The notes under the pieces are model-generated. The model was not told the DNA's origin and searched no databases. It saw only the letters and a list, made by a program, of their open reading frames with translations. From Leifsonia sp. Root227 (lineage in GTDB: Bacteria > Actinomycetota > Actinomycetes > Actinomycetales > Microbacteriaceae): a DNA stretch of 64,000 nucleotides. Below are positions 44,904-52,939 of this stretch, piece by piece. How positions within the stretch are numbered: the stretch's first letter is position 1; the number at the start of each line of letters is the position of its first letter. Both the position numbers and the translations under genes were made by a program. Where the stretch lies: the NCBI RefSeq assembly GCF_001428745.1, contig NZ_LMIO01000001.1, positions 520,818 through 584,817 on the forward strand, written 5' to 3'.

Positions 44904-46097
44904 ATGACGCGAGGTGACGGTCCGCTCAGCGGTATCAAGGTGCTGGATCTCTCGCGTTTCATCGCCGGGCCGCTGTGCGCTCAGGTACTCGGAGACTTCG
45001 GCGCCGAGGTCGTCAAGATCGAGCGGCCCGGCGGCGAAGACTCTCGGCATCACGGTCCGTATTATCGCGATGAGAGCGTCTACATGATGCTTTACCATCG
45101 CAACAAGTACGACGCGACGCTGGACACTCGACACAGTCGCGCGCTCGCGATTCTAGATCGTCTGATCACTTGGGCAGATGTTGTCATAGAGAACTTCCGC
45201 CCAGGGACGCTCGAGAAGATCGGAATCGGCTGGGCGCGTATGCAGCAGCTTAATCCCTCGGTGATCCTGGTCTCCATCTCAGGATTCGGGCAGACCGGTC
45301 CGGACTCGTCGAGGGCGCTATTCGACGCGATTTCGCAGGCCCAGTCAGGGCTCATGTACGCAACAGGAGACCCGGATGGCATGCCCACTCTTTCGGGAAC
45401 GTACATCGCCGACTACACCACCGGGTATGTCGCAGCCATCGGCGCTCTCGGAGCGATCGTGCATCGAGAGAGAACAGGGGAAGGGCAGCTAGTCGACATA
45501 GCGTCTCTGGACTCCATGTTCGCGACGATGGGCATCCGACTTATCACTCAGTTGATGCTCGGTCAGGAGATACCTCGCAGCGGTTCGCGCGATCCCCTGA
45601 CTGCGCCGGTAAACGTCTATCAGGCGGCGGACGGGCCGATCTACATTCAGGGCGGGACGCGGACGTTGTTCCGTGCATTGTTCACTGTGATCGGCCGTGA
45701 CGATCTTGCCCAGGATGAGCGTTACCAGCACGCCGAGAACAGGATGACAGACCAGAGGATGTTGGAGGCCGCGGTGGGAGATTGGGCGCTGTCGCGCACT
45801 CGCGATGAGATCGCCGACGCGCTCCGAGGTGCAGGCGTGCCTTACGCTCCCGTCGCATCCATCGCGGAAGTGGCCGAGTCGCCGCAGATCGCCGCTAGAG
45901 GGATGGTGCAAGAAATTGACCATCCCACGCTCGGAACCCTGCGACTTCCTGGCTCCCCGATCAAGATGAGCGCGACACCACCCACAGTTAGGAAGGCCCC
46001 GCCGCTGGCGGGTGAGGACAATGACTACGTGTACGGCGCGATCCTTGGCTTGTCTGCCGACGAGATTGATCGACTCCGCCACGAAGGAGCAATCTGA
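44904..46097 (+). CDS. CaiB/BaiF family (type III) CoA-transferase
   Basis: A 397-residue enzyme that moves CoA between carboxylic acids by a mixed-anhydride mechanism. The fold signature GIKVLDLSRFIAGPLCAQVLGDFGAEVVKIERPGGED is at the start, VVIENFRPGTLEKIG follows, and the likely catalytic Asp is in YIADYTTGY near residue 171. Its start is 6 bp after the ThDP gene, and its stop overlaps the next start (TGATG). Acyl substrates are unknown. Confidence 0.88.
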   Translation: MTRGDGPLSGIKVLDLSRFIAGPLCAQVLGDFGAEVVKIERPGGEDSRHHGPYYRDESVYMMLYHRNKYDATLDTRHSRALAILDRLITWADVVIENFRPGTLEKIGIGWARMQQLNPSVILVSISGFGQTGPDSSRALFDAISQAQSGLMYATGDPDGMPTLSGTYIADYTTGYVAAIGALGAIVHRERTGEGQLVDIASLDSMFATMGIRLITQLMLGQEIPRSGSRDPLTAPVNVYQAADGPIYIQGGTRTLFRALFTVIGRDDLAQDERYQHAENRMTDQRMLEAAVGDWALSRTRDEIADALRGAGVPYAPVASIAEVAESPQIAARGMVQEIDHPTLGTLRLPGSPIKMSATPPTVRKAPPLAGEDNDYVYGAILGLSADEIDRLRHEGAI

Positions 46098-47548
46098 TGT
46101 CTCCGCCACGTGTTCTCGCTATTGACGTTGGCTCGTCGGGGGTGCGTGCCGCGGCCGTCGAGCCTGACGGTCGCGTCGTCGCGTCCGCGCGAGTGGATCG
46201 CCCCGATTCTCGTTCCGGAGTGGTGTTCAATCCCACGCTGCTGTGGGACCAAGTTGTCGAGGCTTGCCGGGAGCTCGACGCAACAGTCAGGGCGAGCATA
46301 GGCAGCCTCGCCGTCGCCGCTCACATCGGCACTGTCTTTTTGGACCGTGGGCTGGCTCCCATCGGCCCCGGGCGAGGATGGGCCGACGCGGACGGAGTCG
46401 ACCTCATGCGCAATGTGCTCGGCACGCGAAATTCGGAACTGCTGCGTTCGGCGGGACGCCCTGCGGTCACGGGAGGGGCAGCCGCCGCCGCGCTCTGGCT
46501 CCGTTCTAAACATCCGGACGACTTTGCGCGAGTTGCTCACATCGTGTCTCCGAAGGATTATCTTGTGGCAGTCCTTGCCGGCGTCGTGGCGACAGACCAC
46601 ACGACTGCCGCGTACACAGGGCTTAGTCGAGTTGCAGCGCGGGAGTGGAATACAGACATCCTCGACATCCTCGAACTCGATGGGCGCGTCCTACCTCGCC
46701 AGATGTCCTCGACCGACGTCGTCGGTAACGTCGGTCGCGCTGCAGCGGAGTCCTTGGGTATACCTTCGGGAATACCGGTAGTCTCCGGCGGACCCGACGG
46801 CACTGTTGGTGCAGCCTTCGTAATCGGAGAGCGGTCCGGCCTCATCGCTGATGTGGCGGGGACGACAGATGTTGTCGTAGGTCTCGTTGGTGATCCGGAA
46901 GACGCTCCCGGAGAGGCTATGGTGAACCCTTACCCTCTCGGAGGGTTTAGTGCCGGCGGCGCGACCGGCATGACTGGTGGGGCGATGGCCCGTTGGGCGG
47001 ACCTTCTCGGCTTCGCCGATTCACGAGAGGCGGTCGAGGCGCTCGGCCGAAACGACTCCGTCGAACCGGGCGCCGGCGGCCTAAGGATCATTCCAACCCT
47101 CTCGGGCGGAAGATTCCCGCGCTGGCGGCCAGACGAACGTGGCGCGGCGTGGGGACAGGGTGATGAGCATCGACGATTGCATTTCGTCCAGGCAGCCGCC
47201 GAGGGCGCAGCTTTCGTCGTCCGTGAGGGTATCGACCTTCTCGACGAGGGGTCAGGTCGGCGCTCGGTCATAGCCCTCGCCGGCGGCGCTGCGCGGTCGA
47301 AGTTCCTTGCGCAAATGCGAGCTGACGTCCTCAATCGAGAGGTGGTGCTGTGCGGAGAGGCTGACGTCAGCCTCCTCGGCGCGGCTCTATTGGCGTTGCG
47401 TGGGGCGAACATCACCCCAGCGGGAGGCTTCGACGTCGAAACTCGCGAATTCGAGAGAGTACTTCCCGACCCTGGTCGGGCTGAGGCATATGAAATCGTG
47501 TACCGCGAGTGGCAAAGTGGACTAGACGTCCAAACCACTATCCCATAG
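46097..47548 (+). CDS. FGGY-family carbohydrate kinase-like
   Basis: A 483-residue sugar kinase of the FGGY fold. The N-terminal phosphate loop is AIDVGSSGVRAAAVEPDG, the adenosine-binding part is LAGGAARSKFLAQMRAD, and VVSGGPDGTVGAAF is the substrate-side loop. It overlaps the CoA-transferase gene and is followed 26 bp later by the GntR regulator. Sugar phosphorylation next to CoA-transferases is the odd feature of this cluster. The substrate is unknown. Confidence 0.8.
   Translation: MSPPRVLAIDVGSSGVRAAAVEPDGRVVASARVDRPDSRSGVVFNPTLLWDQVVEACRELDATVRASIGSLAVAAHIGTVFLDRGLAPIGPGRGWADADGVDLMRNVLGTRNSELLRSAGRPAVTGGAAAAALWLRSKHPDDFARVAHIVSPKDYLVAVLAGVVATDHTTAAYTGLSRVAAREWNTDILDILELDGRVLPRQMSSTDVVGNVGRAAAESLGIPSGIPVVSGGPDGTVGAAFVIGERSGLIADVAGTTDVVVGLVGDPEDAPGEAMVNPYPLGGFSAGGATGMTGGAMARWADLLGFADSREAVEALGRNDSVEPGAGGLRIIPTLSGGRFPRWRPDERGAAWGQGDEHRRLHFVQAAAEGAAFVVREGIDLLDEGSGRRSVIALAGGAARSKFLAQMRADVLNREVVLCGEADVSLLGAALLALRGANITPAGGFDVETREFERVLPDPGRAEAYEIVYREWQSGLDVQTTIP
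47517..47532. promoter_or_regulatory. GntR-type half site before the regulator gene
   Basis: GTGGACTAGACGTCC includes the GGACTAGAC element, one of four related sites in the cluster (others at 38692, 42095 and 51047). It lies about 45 bp before the GntR start, as expected for autoregulation. Confidence 0.45.
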
Positions 47549-47574
47549 AATGTCAGCGAGGGCGAGGAGGCACC

Positions 47575-48294
47575 GTGGGCTCCGCTAATGGACCGATCTA
47601 CCAGGTCATTGTGCGCGATATCACCGAGCAGATCAGCGGGGGATCGCTTCAGCCGGGCGACCGGTTGGAAAGTGAGCCCCGGCTGGCAGAGAAATACGGC
47701 GTCAGCCGCATGACGCTTCGACAGGCGCTCGGTGAACTCGAGTCCGGAGGACTCGTCGTGCGTCGACACGGGGCCGGCACCTTCGTCAGCCGTCCGCGGC
47801 CGATTCAGCGACATGGAAATCAGCTCGGCGCCTTTCATGAAGAGATGGGCCTCGACGCCGCAGAAATCGAAACCGAGCTACTTGTGCAAGACGTCGTGAC
47901 CCCGCCGGGGGATGTGGCGGAAGACCTGCACCTGGGGCCGGGCCAGACCACATCGCATCTGATTCGACTGCGTAAACTGCACGGGGCGCCCATCGCGCTC
48001 CAGGAATCGTGGATCCCCTACCTCCTAGCGCCCGGCCTCGGCAGAGATGGGCTCATCGACGGCTCGCTCTATAAGACGATGAAAGAGCGTGGCGGTCTGG
48101 AAGTCCGCAGTGCCGAGCAAGCGGTTTCGGCGGCTGCGGCAGATCTCACGATTGCTTCGGCGCTCGCCGTCGCCGTCGGCGACCCGGTCATGAACATCCG
48201 GAGGGTGTCCTTGGACGTCTCGGGGAACCCGATCGAGGTCGCACAAAGTTTCACCAGCTCCGAACTTCCCCTTATTGTTCATCTCGAGCGCTGA
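47575..48294 (+). CDS. HutC-type GntR regulator
   Basis: A 239-residue regulator with the winged helix-turn-helix (IYQVIVRDITEQISGGSLQPGDRLESEPRLAEKYGVSRMTLRQALGELESGGLVVRRHGAGTFV) and a UTRA ligand domain (SHLIRLRKLHGAPIALQESWIP). The start is GTG 47575 with GAGGAGG upstream. It sits in the middle of the sugar/CoA cluster and is its likely controller. UTRA ligands are usually small metabolites of the controlled pathway. Confidence 0.92.
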   Translation: MGSANGPIYQVIVRDITEQISGGSLQPGDRLESEPRLAEKYGVSRMTLRQALGELESGGLVVRRHGAGTFVSRPRPIQRHGNQLGAFHEEMGLDAAEIETELLVQDVVTPPGDVAEDLHLGPGQTTSHLIRLRKLHGAPIALQESWIPYLLAPGLGRDGLIDGSLYKTMKERGGLEVRSAEQAVSAAAADLTIASALAVAVGDPVMNIRRVSLDVSGNPIEVAQSFTSSELPLIVHLER

Positions 48295-48305
48295 CGAAGG
48301 TTGCC

Positions 48306-49298
48306 ATGACCCTGACTTCCCTCCCAACGGTCACGCACGCCGAGGCCCATGCGAACGGCAAGGACGCCGCATACGACGCAATCGTCATCCCCGAGCCGTT
48401 CCCGGGTGTGGATGTGACGCTCGACGCTGACCGGGTTCGCAGCTACGCCTTCGCCCAGGGGGACTACGGCTCGTGGTATTTCTACGATTCGCCGTTTGGT
48501 GGACCGATCGGGCACCCGCTGCAGCTCGCCAACGACCTGCTCTTCCTGTTCTATGAGACCTACAACGGGAACACGGCAGAGGGTCTTCAGACTCACGAAC
48601 GCTTGCGCTGGCGCTCTCCATTGCGGCTGGGGGAGACGGTGCGAATCGAAGGCGGCTACGTCGAGCGGTACGAGAACAGAGGGCACGGCTACGTCGTCAT
48701 GGAAGCCGATGCGCGAGCCGCTGATGGCCGTCAGATCCTCGAGCATCGGGGCACGGAGATTATGCGCACGCGCGCCGGAGAGGTGTCGGGGCGATCGAGG
48801 GCGACGCCGGCGAAGCGTCGAGTGGCCGCTGAGCCTGACCTATCGCTGCCCACATTGAGCTCGGCGAAGACGGGAGCGACAGTCGGCTCACCCGTTGCGG
48901 GGCTCTCCCGCCACTTCACCCAGGATCAGATGAACGTCTTCTCGTGGCTGTCCCGTGGATACCGAAACGTGCACACGGACATATCGCGCGCGAGGGACAG
49001 TGGTGTCGACCGCACGATAGTGCAGGCTCTGCAGCAGACCGGACTCATCGCCGAGGCGATGGTTGCCTATTTCGGGCCTACTTGGTTCACCAGTGGCGAG
49101 CTCGATCTTCGATACACACACCCGGCCTTCTGTGACGAACAGCTCAGCGTGAACGCGGTATTGGTCGGCGAGTCGGACGGCATCCAGGAACTGGAAGTCT
49201 GGATCGACTCCGACGGAGGGGCGCGGACGGCGCTCGGCTGGGCCAAGGCCCGGGTCACCGAGGATGTTCGACGACCCGAGCCCCTGATCCGGCTATAG
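48306..49298 (+). CDS. Double-hotdog MaoC-like protein lacking catalytic His (2)
   Basis: A 330-residue paralog of the protein at 42146. The matching segment is SYAFAQGDYGSWYFYDSPFGGPIG, again with Tyr in the catalytic His position, and IVQALQQTGLIAEAMVAYFG in the second half. It follows GntR by 11 bp and ends inside a strong terminator hairpin. A non-hydratase acyl-CoA reaction or a scaffold role are possible; no function is assigned. Confidence 0.72.
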   Translation: MTLTSLPTVTHAEAHANGKDAAYDAIVIPEPFPGVDVTLDADRVRSYAFAQGDYGSWYFYDSPFGGPIGHPLQLANDLLFLFYETYNGNTAEGLQTHERLRWRSPLRLGETVRIEGGYVERYENRGHGYVVMEADARAADGRQILEHRGTEIMRTRAGEVSGRSRATPAKRRVAAEPDLSLPTLSSAKTGATVGSPVAGLSRHFTQDQMNVFSWLSRGYRNVHTDISRARDSGVDRTIVQALQQTGLIAEAMVAYFGPTWFTSGELDLRYTHPAFCDEQLSVNAVLVGESDGIQELEVWIDSDGGARTALGWAKARVTEDVRRPEPLIRL

Positions 49299-49309
49299 CC
49301 GGATCAGGG
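49282..49309. terminator. Bidirectional terminator overlapping a stop codon
   Basis: CCCTGATCCGGC pairs perfectly with GCCGGATCAGGG around loop TATA. The stop TAG (49296-49298) of the double-hotdog gene lies inside the loop and stem, and the convergent SDR gene ends only 12 bp further at 49321. The hairpin serves both directions. Confidence 0.8.
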
Positions 49310-49320
49310 TCCGATTGGCC

Positions 49321-50145
49321 TTAGTGGCGCGGTGGCTCCCGGTCGAGTGGCGGCTCAGCGCCTTCGGCAATTGCGAGGCGTTGCCGAGCGGCGTTGACCA
49401 GCCAAGCCTCGTCCGTGGTGATGACGTAACGGTCTTCCTTGATTCCCGCCAGCACGATCCGCGCCACCTCGTCGGGGCTGAGCCCGTGCTCGCGTGCGGC
49501 GAGCAGTCGCTCGCGGCCGACGTCGTCTGCGCTTCCCGCCTGCTCCAGGTGCGACACCAGCGAGGTTCGAACGGTCGTGGGGCAGATCATCGAAACACGA
49601 ACAGGGCTTCCGATCTCGCGCAGCTCCCGCGACGCGGACTCTGTGAGTGCAAGCACAGCGTGCTTGGTGGATCCGTACGACCCCATGCGAGGCCCGGAGG
49701 ACCACGAGGCAACGGACGCAGTATTGATGAGACGGCCGGAACCTCGGGCGATCATGTGCGGGAGAAAGGCGCGCATGCCGTGCAGCACGCCCCAATAGTT
49801 GATCCGCATTGCAAGTTCCCACTGGTCGAGGGAGCCCTCCCACACCGGTCCAACTGGTCCGATGATTCCCGCATTGTTGACGAGGATATCTGGCGATCCC
49901 CACGCGTCGACAACTGACGCTGCTAGAGCGTCGACGTCGCGAGCATCGGTAACGTCGGTGCGAATGGCCATCGGCTCGCTCCCCGACGTTTCGCGCGCGA
50001 CCATGTCACGCGCGTCGGCGAGCGCTTCCTCGCGCACATCTGACATTGCCACTCGGTAGCCCGAGCCAGCGAATGCCTTAGAGAGGGCGAGACCGATGCC
50101 GCTGGCGGCGCCGGTCACGACAGCAGTCGGTCGCTGATCAGTCAT
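49321..50145 (-). CDS. SDR oxidoreductase, C-terminally extended
   Basis: A 274-residue SDR with TGAASGIG near residue 11, NNAG, and catalytic YGSTK. The C-terminal 40 residues (ILAGIKEDRYVITTDEAWLVNAARQRL) resemble SDRs acting on bulky alcohols. It is downstream of the AroE-like gene in a two-gene minus-strand unit that converges on the double-hotdog gene. Confidence 0.85.
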   Translation of the reverse strand: MTDQRPTAVVTGAASGIGLALSKAFAGSGYRVAMSDVREEALADARDMVARETSGSEPMAIRTDVTDARDVDALAASVVDAWGSPDILVNNAGIIGPVGPVWEGSLDQWELAMRINYWGVLHGMRAFLPHMIARGSGRLINTASVASWSSGPRMGSYGSTKHAVLALTESASRELREIGSPVRVSMICPTTVRTSLVSHLEQAGSADDVGRERLLAAREHGLSPDEVARIVLAGIKEDRYVITTDEAWLVNAARQRLAIAEGAEPPLDREPPRH

Positions 50146-50160
50146 ATTGTCCTCGCTTTC

Positions 50161-50988
50161 CTATTGTATTGATCTGTCCTGAAGAAGCGTCTGTTGTGTG
50201 TCCTGAAGAAGCGCGAGCAAACGGTCCATCTGGGCTTTCTGCATACGCACACCGCTGTGGATGCGGTGACCGCGCCGCCGCGCACTCACGAGCAGTTCTG
50301 TCTCTTCAGGGTTGGCGATCACGTCGGCGACGACGGCGCCAGGCGCAATCAGTTCCGGACGCACGGGCAGCCCGGGATTTACCGCCGAGCCCACGCTCGT
50401 GGCGTTGATCACGAGGTCGGCGGTCCGGGCGTCATCAGTCGTCCCGGTCACGACCTCCACGTCGGCGAATTCGGCTGTGAGATCGCGAACCAGCGCGGAT
50501 GCGCGGTCCTCCGAACGATTGACGATGCAGATCCTGGTGGGTGACTCTGCAGCAAGTGAGAACGCAATCGAGCGCGCGACACCGCCAGCGCCAAAGAGGG
50601 TGATGCGAGTCCCCGAGACGGCTAGTCCATCGCGGTGCAGGCTGGCGACGAATCCGTAGCCGTCGATCTGGTCGCCGATGAGTTTGCCGCTCTCCGTCCG
50701 GCGAACAACGTTGACCGCGCCGCTGGCCCGTGCTCGGTCGCTCAGTTCGTCCACCAAGTCGGCGATCGCAGCCTTGTGCGGCATCGTTACGACCAGGCCG
50801 GCGAGGTTGCTCCAGCCTCGCGCGGCGTATACGAACGACCCAAGTGCTTCTGGCGAGACACCGACGGGCACCGCGACAGCATCCAGTCCTATGGCACTGG
50901 CGGCGGCGTTGAGTGCCTGCGGCGCGCGAGCCGCGTCGATCGGATCGCCGATAACAGCCAGCACGCGCGTGCGCCCGGTGATCATCAT
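50161..50988 (-). CDS. AroE-like (shikimate/quinate) dehydrogenase with altered site
   Basis: A 275-residue NAD(P) enzyme of the shikimate dehydrogenase family. The Lys of TMPHK (K72), N93 and D109 are kept, and the Rossmann motif is GAGGVARS (133-140). The serines that hold the shikimate carboxylate (SxSP near the start) are both replaced: it reads A-R-A-P at 20-23. This makes shikimate an unlikely substrate and suggests a related polyhydroxylated ring or sugar acid. It is next to SDR, Gfo/Idh and kinase genes. The 3' end has a 15-bp direct repeat (TGTCCTGAAGAAGCG, twice near 50176-50210). Confidence 0.8.
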   Translation of the reverse strand: MMITGRTRVLAVIGDPIDAARAPQALNAAASAIGLDAVAVPVGVSPEALGSFVYAARGWSNLAGLVVTMPHKAAIADLVDELSDRARASGAVNVVRRTESGKLIGDQIDGYGFVASLHRDGLAVSGTRITLFGAGGVARSIAFSLAAESPTRICIVNRSEDRASALVRDLTAEFADVEVVTGTTDDARTADLVINATSVGSAVNPGLPVRPELIAPGAVVADVIANPEETELLVSARRRGHRIHSGVRMQKAQMDRLLALLQDTQQTLLQDRSIQ

Positions 50989-51046
50989 TGCTCACTCTCT
51001 ATCGCCGCTTCGATGCGACGCTTTCGTCCCGATGCTAGGCCGAGTT

Positions 51047-51064
51047 GGACTATATGTCTATACT
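51047..51064. promoter_or_regulatory. GntR-type half site in the divergent promoter
   Basis: GGACTATATGTCTATACT contains GGACTATA and GTCTATAC, close to the HutC-type GntR half-site form. It lies between the AroE-like gene and the Gfo/Idh operon and could control both directions. Confidence 0.5.
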
Positions 51065-51110
51065 GGTTTTGTCAGCCACGCAGTCGTGGTCGAAGAGCAA
51101 GGAGGCTCAA

Positions 51111-52172
51111 GTGACGCAGGACTCAACGGGAACGGTGCACTGGGGTGTGCTCGGTACCGCCAAGATCGTCGAGACGGGGCTTGGCCCGGCCATCGTCAGG
51201 GACCCGCGAAGCGAGCTCGTGGCCATCGCCAGTCGTTCCTCGGCGAAAGCGGGTGAGTTCGCTAGTCGTCTCGGCGCTGAGCGCGGGTACGGCGACTATC
51301 GCGAACTTCTCGCAGACGACAGCATCGATATTGTTTACGTTCCCCTCCCCAACGCGATGCATCGGGAGTGGGTAATCGCCGCTCTGGAAGCGGGAAAGCA
51401 CGTGCTCGTCGAGAAACCTCTCGCTCTCACCGCGGCGGATGCGCGCGCTATGTTCGACGCGGCGAAGTCAGCGGATCGCCAGCTGATTGAGGGCTTCATG
51501 TGGCGCTATCACCCCCGGGTCGAGCGCGTCCAACAGCTCATCCGGGACGAGATCGGCCCGGTGCGCCTCGTCCGCATCGCGTATACCTATGACCTGACGG
51601 CAGGATATGGCGGCGACGCCTCCGCAGCCGCAATGGACATCCGCTATTCCGCTAGCAACGGGGGCGGAGCCTTGGGCGATGTCGGTTCGTACACTGTCAG
51701 CGGCCTCCGCACGTACGCGGGCGCGCATCCTGTCGAAGTCAGCGGTCGCCTGCTGGCGAGCGACCACGACGTTGACACGCGTTTCGCTGGCGAGATTCTC
51801 TTCGACTCGGGAGTCGTCGGACAGTTCTACGTCGGCATGGACCTCCCAGGCGGCGCTCTGCTCGACATTCAAGGTGACCGTGGCAGGTTGCGGATGGCGA
51901 ACGCCTTCCGCACAGCCGAAGAATGGGGTGACCCGACCATCGAGGTACATCCGTACGCAGGAGAGTCCCGACGAGAGACCGTGCCGTTCGCCGATCAATT
52001 CGACCTGGAAGTCGCCGCAGTCGCATCAAGTCTGCTCGACGGAGTCGCGCCAGTGATCACGCCAGATGACTCGATTGAGAATGCCGAAACACTCGACGCA
52101 ATTCGCCGCTCCTGGACCGAACATACTGTCAACATGCCCGCGCAAAGGGTGGAAAGGAACGCAATCCAATGA
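51111..52172 (+). CDS. Gfo/Idh/MocA family oxidoreductase
   Basis: A 353-residue NAD(P)-dependent dehydrogenase, likely acting on a sugar, cyclitol or sugar acid. The nucleotide fold starts VHWGVLGTAKIVETGLGPA, and the signature EKPLALTAADARAM contains the catalytic-site Lys. The second domain has the usual beta-sheet face (GGGALGDVGSYTVSGL). The start is GTG 51111, preceded by AAGGAGG. It leads an eight-gene operon in which all starts overlap the previous stops. Confidence 0.87.
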   Translation: MTQDSTGTVHWGVLGTAKIVETGLGPAIVRDPRSELVAIASRSSAKAGEFASRLGAERGYGDYRELLADDSIDIVYVPLPNAMHREWVIAALEAGKHVLVEKPLALTAADARAMFDAAKSADRQLIEGFMWRYHPRVERVQQLIRDEIGPVRLVRIAYTYDLTAGYGGDASAAAMDIRYSASNGGGALGDVGSYTVSGLRTYAGAHPVEVSGRLLASDHDVDTRFAGEILFDSGVVGQFYVGMDLPGGALLDIQGDRGRLRMANAFRTAEEWGDPTIEVHPYAGESRRETVPFADQFDLEVAAVASSLLDGVAPVITPDDSIENAETLDAIRRSWTEHTVNMPAQRVERNAIQ

Positions 52173-52939
52173 TGAGCCTTGAAGGAAAACGCATCCTGGT
52201 GGTCGGCGCGGGAGGAGCGCAAGGGAGCGTTGGTGCGCAACTATTCGCCGCGCACGGTGCCAAGCTGATCGTCGCCGACGCGATGACCGAGTCGGCTGAG
52301 TCCGTCGCCGCGGACATCCGCGACGCAGGAGGGACAGCCGTAGCGGCGACGGGAGATGTGGCTGACGCGGCGTCCTGGGGTGAGATGGTACGACGCGCCG
52401 AAGACGCGTTCGGCGGTCTGGACGGCATGGTCAACTACGCAGCGATCCTCAGTCGTGCCGGCGCCGCAGACACCGAAATCGACGTGTGGGAAAAGACCAT
52501 CCACGTGAATCTCACCGGGGCATGGTTCGGTGTGCGCGCTGTCATCCCCGCATTGCTCCGTGCCGGCGGCGGGTCGATCGTCACGATCGGGTCGGTCGAC
52601 GGACTCGTCGGTCGGGGCGGCGGAGCCGCCTACCAGGCGTCAAAAGGCGGCGTTCGACTGCTAACTAAATCCGTCGCCACCGAGTTTGCCTCCCGCAATA
52701 TTCGCGCGAACGCCGTACACCCCGGCCCGATGCAGACCCGCATGGCGATGGTCGTCGGACCGAAGGCCGACCCTGCGGGCGTTCACGCACTCGAGGAAAA
52801 GCTGCGCGCGCAAGTGCCGATGGCCAGGCTGGGACAGCCGATCGACATCGCGTACGCAGTTCGCTACCTGCTCTCCGATGAGTCGGCATTCGTCACTGGC
52901 GTCGACCTCCCGGTAGACGGGGGCCTGACAGCGCAATGA
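52169..52939 (+). CDS. SDR oxidoreductase with variant cofactor loop
   Basis: A 256-residue SDR. The cofactor loop is VVGAGGAQGSVG, a GxxGxxG form different from the usual TGxxxGIG. NYAA stands in place of NNAG. The catalytic YQASK is present, and the C-terminus is FVTGVDLPVDGG. It overlaps its neighbours by ATGA on both sides. Confidence 0.82.
   Translation: MMSLEGKRILVVGAGGAQGSVGAQLFAAHGAKLIVADAMTESAESVAADIRDAGGTAVAATGDVADAASWGEMVRRAEDAFGGLDGMVNYAAILSRAGAADTEIDVWEKTIHVNLTGAWFGVRAVIPALLRAGGGSIVTIGSVDGLVGRGGGAAYQASKGGVRLLTKSVATEFASRNIRANAVHPGPMQTRMAMVVGPKADPAGVHALEEKLRAQVPMARLGQPIDIAYAVRYLLSDESAFVTGVDLPVDGGLTAQ

Noticed and set aside
50176-50210. 15-bp direct repeat TGTCCTGAAGAAGCG as a possible insertion scar
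   Set aside because: It lies inside the 3' end of the AroE-like gene in frame, without flanking inverted repeats, so it is better read as a short tandem duplication of the tail codons.
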